From: Cristatella mucedo
Taxonomy: Eukaryota > Bryozoa > Phylactolaemata > Cristatellidae
Direction of reading: 5' to 3'
Length of the DNA stretch: 64,000 nucleotides
Assembly (NCBI GenBank): GCA_009760855.2
Contig: WPIO01000003.1
Span: 9,749,501 to 9,813,500 of the forward strand
The position numbers were made by a program, and so were the translations under genes. The notes beneath the pieces are model-generated. The model saw only the letters and a program-made list of their open reading frames with translations. It made no database searches and had not been told where the DNA came from. Below are positions 55,930-64,000 of the stretch, one piece after another (within the stretch, counting starts at the first letter, position 1; each line of letters opens with the position of its first letter).

Positions 55930-57430
55930 CTGGCTAGAGAACGATAGCCAAAGATGATGGAGGAGCCGCTTAGCTCTTCTGGAAGTGCAGCCGCCATTGT
56001 TTGAGCTTCGCTGAGACGCACGTGGCAGGCGAGTGCATCTGTGACTTCGTAGAGTCTACCTGGATCGAGGTGGAAGTGCAAGTAAGAATTTTATCATAAT
56101 GCTTTTGCGGTACCGTTGACTACAATAAATGCATATAATACAAGTTAGGATACGCATTATTAAGCAGTTGCACATCTAAAGCAGCTGCCATTGTAGTTGA
56201 TTGATCCGCGTCAAATGTCGAGCTTTTGATGTAATACCGAATTCTCCTTTTAGTATAATGGTTTTGTGCACAGCGGAAATCACGGGGCACTTGATTAAGG
56301 CCTGTCGAACCTCGTCCAATCCGTGAGGAACTGCACCCATAAGCACCATAGCTGGAAGATACGCAAATGCTAATGCCTAAGGGCACTCAAAGCCACCGGG
56401 CTTTGCATTCGCTATGGAAAATCCGACTGCATAACGCGCACTTAGTCCTTGTGGCTTTATGGTTTTTTCAGATGGAGATAGACTACAAAACACCAAGTCC
56501 TTCACCGGTAAAACTCATGCAGATGTATAGTTTCGCATCCTTTAAAATCGAATATATTTAAAGGACGCCATCAAAAGTCTTACCCCCAAAGACCACTCTC
56601 GTAAAACCTGCGCCCATACAGACCAGCACCTCGTAGGTACACCGACACACACATTCAACGGAGGAGGAGACATCCAAGGTGTATGTGCTTGGATTTCTAC
56701 AGTGTCTCAGTGCCACGGACAGGGCTACACGCTTCCAGCCACTAGGCATGGGTAGGCAAGCACTCGTAGGAACTTGCTTATGGCACGGTTCGCTACAGGG
56801 CCACGCCGGCGTCAGAATAGGCACGTGGACACGTTCACTGGTTAGAGCATGAATGAGATAGAGAATTTAGGTAGCTCGAATGTGAAAGGGAAACGTATCG
56901 AGCAGTCGCCTGAAAATGCAAGTACTGCGTGCGACCGGTTTCAAAGATTCGGGGAAAGCATTCTATTGGCAGTCCGTATCCTAGTGCAAAGTCAGGCAAA
57001 ACTCCCAAGGTTTCGCCTTCGATTCAGAGCCGTCTTTGCTGTCCAGCAAAGACTGATTTCGCGAGGCTCAAGCTTACCTTCGACGGCCTGAACGCTGACA
57101 TCCGCAATCAAAGATGCGGCAGTTTGACATTCGGATAAGTTCAAAATGCAAATAAATTTTTCTGAGCATTGTAAAAAACCGAAGCTTGCAGAGAAGCCAT
57201 CACCTAATTATAAGCCAAAGGAGTTGAACGAACGTTTTGCCGAAGCCGAAGAATCCTGACATATATTTTGTGCAGCATGGATTATGATTAACGCATGTTG
57301 CATAATTTATGTACCAATAAATATCCTAAAGAGCTAGAAAGTAACAAGAATAATTATGTGTCCCGTTATCCTTGAATTTGAACCCCTGAGCTGTGCATGT
57401 TATCACTTAACATATTAACATGCTTATGCT
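55930..57430. other. gene-free stretch, nothing recognised
   Basis: No repeat family or coding match was seen. Frames do not exceed about 88 codons. Confidence 0.45.
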
Positions 57431-57444
57431 ATAGCACGAGTAAT

Positions 57445-57612
57445 GTACCTAAATAGAGATTTAGTTACCTGAGGACACCACACAAATTTCTAATTATCAA
57501 TAATTATAATAATACTATTAATATTATGTACCTAAATAGAGATTTAGCTACCTCAGGGCACCATAAACATTTATAATTATCAATAATAATAATAATAACA
57601 ATACTATTACTA
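57445..57612 (+). repeat. two tandem LINE/SINE-tail-like units, period 83 bp
   Basis: GTACCTAAATAGAGATTTAG occurs at 57445 and again at 57528. Each is followed by CTACCTGAGG- or CTACCTCAGG-type wording, then TTATAATTATCAATAATAAT and an AT-rich tail. The core resembles the GAGATTAAGTTCTCTGAGGG tail of LINE family 1, more diverged. Confidence 0.7.
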
Positions 57613-57619
57613 TTAACCT

Positions 57620-58020
57620 GACCTCTGTGGCCAGTGGCGAGACCCAGTAATTTCCAAGGAGCTAGCAAGAATTTTTTGGAAAACAAATAGTTAGATAACC
57701 CTATTAAAAAGCGTGTACGCGGTACTGTATTTATCGAAGATTAATTGGTCTACGACCGGACGTTTAAGTGCTGTCTCGGGAGCGAAACCTTTTCAGGGAT
57801 GCTGCTGCCCTCCAGCCATTCTCTCCGATCGGTCAGTCTTAGACACCCTCACAAGGTCCAACCCTTTTCGAGATTTCCGGCGATGATTCGTTAGCCTATA
57901 GGGTTAGCGAAGAGGGAAACTTGAACTCCTCCTCCATTAGCCCCTATTGTAAGTAATTTAATCGTGGAAAAACCACGACCATATTATTGGCTACAAGTAT
58001 ATAGATGACGGAATTGAGGA
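57620..58020. other. gene-free stretch, nothing recognised
   Basis: No repeat or coding match was identified in this interval. Confidence 0.45.
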
Positions 58021-58024
58021 AAAC

Positions 58025-58140
58025 TGTAGGTCGTGGGTTCGAGTCTCGCACCAGGCAAACGTTAACTGGTCGCTACAAGCCGGTCAATAGCCTCCAGCGC
58101 TTTTATGCTCACACATGAACGACGCTTCTAAATCAACTTA
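58025..58140 (+). mobile_element. SINE family A copy, 5' part missing
   Basis: Starts at the B-box region (TAGGTCGTGGGTTCGAGTCT), keeps GGTCGCTACAAGCCGGTCAA and the end segment CGACGCTTCTAAATCAACTT. The A-box half is lost or unrecognisable. The B box alone could suggest a tRNA, but no cloverleaf can be formed with the upstream bases. Confidence 0.6.
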
Positions 58141-58856
58141 ATTTTCCTTTGTTTTATTACTCTCTGGCGCTGCTTGAATTTACTTTCGACACCATCGCGT
58201 TTTAGGTACAGTCGTAACAAGAGGCATGGCAGCGAAGCAGTCTTATACAGACCTCAGTCATCCTCGAATGCGGGACGCTATTCATACCCATATTTTCTCC
58301 ACACTGACACTAGCCAAACTAGGTGAGTATGTCAAGCACTTACATCTTTGGTTCAACTATAGGGCTTAGGTGACAAAAGGATTTTAAGGAAAATGTACTA
58401 GGTTATTCGCGTTTCTAGGTTAGTTTCCTTGTTTTGTGTGGATGTTTAAAGCATAAGTGAACACCAACGTCTTTCTCGAAGGATATCCTTCGTCTATTTG
58501 AATGTAATTTGATTGCTTGTGTGTGCTATATACCTGCTTGAGTCCCGCTGGGGCACAATTTTGTTCTACATTTTAACTATTTCACATCACATTTCCTACC
58601 ATTCTCTATAGATTACAACAGATTCAAACATGGGAGTGACATGCATAGCTCGCTCAAGAACTTGACATGACTCTCTTGGTTGGCTCGGCAGCGTGATTGA
58701 TGCATGATCACCGATAGTTTAAAATCTGTACTTTATCCAAAAACCCGCGTGAATGCAGTGAAACTTTCGTGGAAAGGACTATGTCAGCCTATTCCACAGG
58801 TGCGCCTCTCGAGCAGCGAGAGGTCACTTTGGGGGTCAGCATCGTCCTAAGGCCGA

Positions 58857-58945
<89 letters not shown>

Positions 58946-59039
58946 GGGCCCTTTTTACGCATATGTTGCTTCGCTCTCAATTTTGAAAAGTAAACAACCC
59001 CCGAGTAAGATTTAATCAAAATAAATTGCTCGAAATATT

Positions 59040-59086
<47 letters not shown>
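58857..59086 (+). repeat. two (GA)n arrays flanking 97 bp of unique DNA
   Basis: GA runs at about 58857-58944 and 59042-59085 enclose a non-repetitive spacer. Confidence 0.97.
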
Positions 59087-59088
<2 letters not shown>

Positions 59089-59867
59089 TCGGATGAATGC
59101 ATGCCATAAAAATGCCATCATCCAGCCATTGGTCAGCGTAGAGTGTAATTGCCGAGAAAAAATTTAAGCTATTGACATTTACGCGTTAAATAAGAATACG
59201 TATTAAAGCTAGTTAGAAGTGTCTATATAAAAAGCGCCAGTTGTGCAGAAGAAATTCAAGAAATCTGCATATTTGCTGCCAATATTGTATAATCAAAGAG
59301 ATAAGCTGCATTTATAATTATTCGGCTTTTTTGAAGTAGCTCCAAACGTACAATTTAGTGCTAAGGTTCTATGCAATTCAATTATATAATGAGAATGACG
59401 CAGTTTGCTAATAGCCATTATGAAATCGGCACTAGAGTCAGGATTTGAATGTGCTCATGTCAAACACAGAGGCAGCATGCAAAAAATGGTCAAGAGGAAA
59501 TAGCGAGAGACACCAAGCTTTGGAGAGGCTTGAATAGCACAATTGCACTTTTTATAATTTTGATAGATCTCAGGCTTATTTTAGCACTTTCAGCAGCAGG
59601 ACTATTTTTTATCCGATTGATATAACAGCAGATTAACTTACAGTAAAATACCGGCTCTAGTGACTGTCGTGGTGTGAGCTATTGACGCCAACTTGTAAGC
59701 AGGATATGGATGAAGCGACTCAACGGCATGGATCGTGAAGTACTCGGATAATCTGTGAAGCCCATGGCTCTGCAAGAGAGAAACCCAAGTTAAGACGTTT
59801 TCCACAATTCCTATATGTGGCACTAATAGCTGACACGAGATCGCCCGATGGCATTTTCGGGCTATTT

Positions 59868-59990
59868 TGGCCCATGGGTAAGGGGTTCGCCTTTAACGAA
59901 CAAGGCCGTAAGCTCAATCGCTACGGCGTATGTTAAGTGCCTGGATAGAGATTAATTTCTCTTACGGTTCTATAGAGATGAATTATATCT
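59868..59990 (+). mobile_element. SINE family B copy
   Basis: GCCCATGGGTAAGGGGTTCG (A-box side), GGCCGTAAGCTCAATCGCTA (degenerate B box), then GTGCCTGGATAGAGATTAAT and TTCTCTTACGGTTCTATAGA, followed by an AT-rich end. It aligns with the copies at 4893 and 14449. Confidence 0.7.
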
Positions 59991-60298
59991 ACTCATACTT
60001 TACGGGCACACAGCAGGCTCGTTTCGCATACAAAGAGGAATGTCAGGGTGAAGGCCAAAAAAGGATGAGCGCTGTGCGTTGTTGTCAGCATTGTTACTTT
60101 CACTTTGCAATCGCCTCTTGTCGCCTCGCTGAAAATGTTCGACAGGTTAATTCGCTCAAGCGCAAGTCACGAGAGTTCGCGCGCGCGAGCTCTCGTGCGG
60201 TGCCTGGCTGCATCATTCAGCGCCAAAGGTGCGCCTCATTTTCAGTCGGCAACTTGGCTCACAAGATATCGTTGATAGTCGAGTCTTCAGTGAGTGAA

Positions 60299-60360
60299 AT
60301 GAACCGCGTCCTAGGAAATTTCAAGAAAAAATCAGCGGAGCTGAGCAAGCACTTTGACAG
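60299..60360 (+). CDS. candidate first coding exon with a strong donor, unrecognised
   Basis: ATG at 60299 opens MNRVLGNFKKKSAELSKHFD and runs into GACAG followed by GTAAGT, a near-perfect 5' splice site. The frame stays open upstream of the ATG, through GC-rich DNA (60120-60300) that could be 5' UTR of a CpG-type promoter. The short lysine-rich peptide matches no family I can name. Any second exon would have to lie beyond the repeats downstream; none was found before 64000. Confidence 0.3.
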
Positions 60361-60973
60361 GTAAGTGAAGATGGTACGCATAAGTGCGTAAGTGAAGATG
60401 CTACCTACCGCTCCAGTTTCTTTTCGGTCTTGGTCAATGCGCTGATTGGAGCTGCCTCCCTGGGCGTCGACGGTTGTCGTTTTCGAACCGTCAGCTGTTC
60501 GCTTTGACGGTCAACTCCTGCCGCGCGAGCTCAATAGCGGAGTGTCGAGCTTAGTAAAGTGCGTTCCGGGCGTGCAGTACACGCGATTCCATAGGAACAG
60601 GCCGACGAACGTACGCGAAGCAGCGCTCGGTCGGTCCCGGTCACGTGTAGGGCACTAGATTAACCTTCGCCCGGAAGCGGCCGTCGGATCGATTAATTAC
60701 ACTAACCGGCGTTTAGCTTATGGCGAAATGCAAACGCTGCATGCTGCTGCTGGAGGACGTCCCAGTGTGAGCAGCCGTCGGGTGGCTTGAGAATTCGCAG
60801 TTTGCATGGACAGGCTCCCTGTAGCATGTCATTACTGCGTGTACCAGCCCCTATCTACCAACCGCGATCCCGGCGTGGGCGAGCTCTCCGTCTACATCTC
60901 ACTCTGGAATGGACGAGCATCCCTCAGACATTTCATTTCAACATGGGTGATTATAGAATGGAATTGATTATCA

Positions 60974-61125
60974 GATTATAAAGCCTCATTTGTATAGCGG
61001 CAGAAGAGCCCTAACGGCTATAGCCACCGATTGCAGTGGGCAAAAAAGGATGGTCCACAGCAGGACTCGAACCTACGACCCGGGAGGTAAAGAGTGTGCA
61101 ACTTATACCCGGGCTAAGACCCCGG
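60974..61125 (-). mobile_element. SINE family A copy, well preserved
   Basis: The + strand starts ATTATAAAGCCTCATTTGTA and TAGCGGCAGAAGAGCCCTAA, has CCACCGATTGCAGTGGGCAA, a B-box complement (CAGGACTCGAACCTACGACC), and ends GGGCTAAGACCCCGG. Confidence 0.8.
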
Positions 61126-61324
61126 TGCACCCATGCACCATCTCATTCCAGCATGGACGAGTGCCCCTCCAACATCTCATAGCTCATTCCGGTGAAGAGA
61201 TCAATCGACTTCTTCATGCGAATGTACAGTGGCTCTCTCCTCTGTGCGTCGGTGTATATTGAGGTTTTAAAGATAATTCGTGTGAGAACCTCACTTGCGT
61301 ACCTGGTTTCGGTAAAGTAAATAC

Positions 61325-61455
61325 TGTTTATATATCATTCATTTGTACAGTGCCCTAAGATAACTTAATCTCTATCGAAGCACTTCACGTGTGCCTCTGG
61401 GCTCGAGTCCACAAACTCTGTGGTCAACGAATCTTACCATTCGGCCAAGATTGTT
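61325..61455 (-). mobile_element. SINE family B copy
   Basis: On the minus strand it has GGACTCGAGCCCAGAGGCAC (B-box region), then GAAGTGCTTCGATAGAGATT and AAGTTATCTTAGGGCACTGT, ending near ACAAATGAATGATATA. It is the only minus-orientation copy of family B seen. Confidence 0.65.
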
Positions 61456-62338
61456 CAACGAAAACTCTTGTAATTAGCTTGGATAGGCCAGAAAGTTTCT
61501 GCAGCATCGGTAGAAAGACTATCAGAGCATAAAAGAACGCTGCCTAATCCCATTGCATGCCCATGAAAGGAAGGTTTCTTCTCTCTCTCTCTCCTCGGTG
61601 GCTTACTCGGTGGCTTCCTGGACGAGGCCAATCAGCGTCAGTGGCATTCGATGAATGGTACGTCGTTCGACTAGTAAGACGCCATGACGCCAAGAGGACT
61701 CTTGAAGACACCTGCTCCGTAGGCAAAGCCGTGCTCAACTCACTCCTGGCGGCCCCTCGAACTGGGAGATACAGGACATGTCCTCAAACCACGCCAAAGA
61801 TGTCCCCTCTGCATGTCGTATGCCAGCCAACTCCCGGAGGCTGGCAACAACATCGGCCCGGCTCGAATTCGATAAGTGGCCTTACGACGTCGGTAGTATT
61901 ATCAGCTCGTGCACTATCTACAGGTCACAGCACCTCGACCTTTTGCCTTTCCGCGGAGAAGCAAATGCGGTCAAAGCAATGAGGGCCACTCTTGCCACTC
62001 GGAGCGCTGTCGTGTACGCACCGGACGACGAACCCTAAGCCTCGGAGCTCATCGACGAGCAGCGCGACGAGCATCAAGCAACACAGCGAGCAGACAGGGC
62101 GTTTCCTTTGTGCACAGCGTACGAGATTGCAGACTAACGAGTGAATCCCGCCGCTGCTCCCGGTTGCCTTCGGCCAGCCGTTCTATTTCCAGAAGCGAAC
62201 GAATCGAGTGGGGGGCTGCGTACGTAATAGCATCGGAAAAGCAGATCGCTGGCGGCTGCGAAGCGATCGACTCGGCTGGCGAGCGAACCGGCTCCCGCCG
62301 TAGTAGTTTTCTTCATTGACCTGAAAACTAGGAGCACT

Positions 62339-62380
<42 letters not shown>
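62339..62380 (+). repeat. (CT)n microsatellite
   Basis: About 42 bases of uninterrupted CT. Confidence 0.97.
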
Positions 62381-62381
<1 letters not shown>

Positions 62382-62759
62382 AGCACAATCGCTGAATCGC
62401 GCTCACTGCTCCAGGCTGACTGTCAACGCCATAGTGCCGTCGCATGCTGGGAAGCTATAACTCCTGTCAGAGAGCAGGATGCGAATTCGTTTGTTCTCCA
62501 ATCGATCGGCGCCTGCTCATTGCAGCTCGAAAATTATGTCCGCTCCAGCACCTTAATTGCGAGCAACTGCCCGTGCGAAACTACTCGGACGCGTCAATTT
62601 CGATCGGAGCCTTCAATGAACAAGTTGGCGTTCCGACCGTTCTCCGCTCGTACCAATTCTCGGCTTTCAGTCCTGCAACTGGCTATCCCTCGCTGCACGA
62701 CTCGAAGCCGACCAAAAGCAAGCATAGAAGCAAGTAATGGCCTCCAGCTTCTCTCTGGC

Positions 62760-63946
62760 CACTGTGCTAGGTCCGGTCCTTTTCACCGTTTATACTCTCC
62801 CTCTCGCTGATGTGATTGCCAAGCACAATCTAGGCTTTCACTTCTATGCGGATGACACTCAGTTGTACCTTTGCTTTGATCCCTCCCAGCCTTCGAGCAC
62901 CTCAAATTCTCTCAACTCACTTGCTGCATGCATTGATGACATCCGATCATGGATGGCAGCAAATTTTCTAAAAACTAAACGATGATAAAACTAACTTACT
63001 AGTTATGGGCAAACCTAGTGTTATTCAGAAATTGGAAAGGCTGACTTTCAAAATTGGCTCTGCCAGCATATCTCCAGTTGCATCAGCTCGAAATCTAGGT
63101 GTCATATTCCAAAGCGACCTCTCGTTAGACGACCACATCAGCTCCACAGTCAAATCAGCCTATTTTCAGCTTCATAACATTGCTAAAATTAGGGCTTGTT
63201 TAGATAAGGATACCACGTCCAAGTTGGTCCATGCATTCGTGACATCTCGTCTCGACTTCTGCAACTCACTGCTTACTGGCCTACCAGCATGTGCGATCAG
63301 GCGATTGCAGCTGGTGCAAAACTCTGCAGCTAGGCTTGTCTGTCGTGAGCGTCGCAGTTGCCACATTACTCCACTTCTCGCCGACCTGCACTGGTTACCA
63401 GTCAAGCAACGGATTGACTTCAAGGTTTTGTCGCTCACTTTTAGGTCTCTTCATTCTATGGCTCCAGCCTATCTTTCAGATATACTACCCCATCAGGCAA
63501 AGCATCGTACCACTCGCTTTTCGGAATCCAACAGTCTAGAAATACCTCGTACAAACCTTAAATCCTTTGGAGACCGTGCATTTAGCTCGTATGCTCCCAC
63601 AGCCTGGAACTCCCTCCCGACCTGCATCAGAACATCCCCTGACCTGACCACATTTAAAAGAAACTTAAAAACATACCTATTTAGGACAGCATTTAGTGGG
63701 TCCTTGTGATTCGTCCTCGATGTGCTTATGCGTGCTGACACTGTTCATGCTGCCACTAACCACATTTGCATGCTGACCCAGTGCATGTAACCCCTAACCA
63801 TGTTATTCATTTTGTTTGTTTTTCAAGCATGATTTTACTTACTATTCTATTGTGTATCACTTTGCAGCAAATGTAAAGCGCCTAGAAAGAGATTAAGTTC
63901 TCTGAGGGCGCTTTATCAAGTGCAATATTATTATTATTATTATTAT
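62760..63946 (+). mobile_element. LINE family 1, well-preserved 3' half
   Basis: Starts abruptly in the reverse transcriptase at LGPVLFTVYTLPL, has the catalytic YADD and LNDDKTNLLVMG, and the rest of the post-RT region (SRLDFCNSLLTGLPACAIRR, FKRNLKTYLFRTAFSGSL) in a 234-residue frame (63005-63709). A single extra A in a run at about 62972 splits it from the first frame (62737-62985). A 3' UTR and (ATT)n tail follow at 63928-63946. It is nearly identical to the copy at 15619 where they overlap, so both are young. Confidence 0.94.
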
Positions 63947-64000
63947 GAGTTCCGTTCTCACGACCAACTAGCTGCCCGGGAGGCGAGTGATTCTGGCGTT

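Larger units (their letters stand above)
61130..62758. other. GC-rich stretch between repeats, no gene recognised
   Basis: Contains a minus-strand SINE B (61325-61455) and a CT array (62339-62380). Frames of up to about 141 codons occur at 61557-62319 on the + strand without known motifs. Much of it is CpG-rich, so long frames are expected by chance. Confidence 0.4.

Noticed and set aside
58025-58100. tRNA gene suggested by GGGTTCGAGTCTCG
   Set aside because: No acceptor stem, D arm or anticodon arm can be formed with the upstream bases; the downstream part matches SINE family A.
61557-62319. Overlapping + strand frames of 86-141 codons
   Set aside because: CpG-rich DNA with three overlapping frames, none with recognisable domains or clear splice sites.

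Overview
This is a metazoan nuclear genomic window. Its one clearly recognisable host gene is vinculin, on the + strand, spread over at least 20 coding exons from 2592 to 33082. Spliceosomal introns (GT-AG plus one GC-AG), tRNA-like SINEs, CR1/L2-like LINEs, Tc1-like transposons and long dinucleotide arrays rule out a prokaryote. The vinculin head has two internal repeats, as in fly and nematode, instead of the three of vertebrates. With wording such as [14 protein letters not shown] this points to an invertebrate; the phylum cannot be named from the sequence.

Layout. 1-560 is a CpG-rich block with a perfect 17-bp hairpin. 561-2591 lies upstream of the first visible vinculin exon and contains a minus-strand LINE tail. 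2592-33082 holds the vinculin exons, called 2 to 21 here because the conserved first coding exon (about 19 residues) was not found. The summed exons give 2988 nt, exactly in frame, or 995 residues plus a stop. The large introns 3, 5 and 6 carry most of the intragenic repeats: a minus-strand LINE broken by other insertions, a 2.9-kb Tc1-like element with a LINE and a SINE inside it, a LINE with a largely open reverse-transcriptase frame, and a second Tc1 relic. Intron 11 carries an antisense open frame flanked by splice-site-like sequences.

From 33083 to 64000 no complete host gene is recognisable. There is a 3' flank with a possible polyadenylation signal, a second GC-rich block (33860-35650), and then repeat-rich DNA. 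That DNA holds LINE copies of two families, solo LINE tails, SINEs of two families, a 0.9-kb and a 1.0-kb compound microsatellite, and a minisatellite split by a SINE. Three stretches there are weak exon candidates: about 50230-50560 (-), 51481-51674 (-) and 60299-60360 (+).

How the parts relate: vinculin is the cytoplasmic linker between talin or alpha-catenin and actin at adhesions. The mobile elements form an interacting community. LINE family 1 appears to supply the 3' tail used by SINE family B, and both inserted into an older Tc1-like element. No operon, CRISPR array, tRNA gene or rRNA gene was seen.
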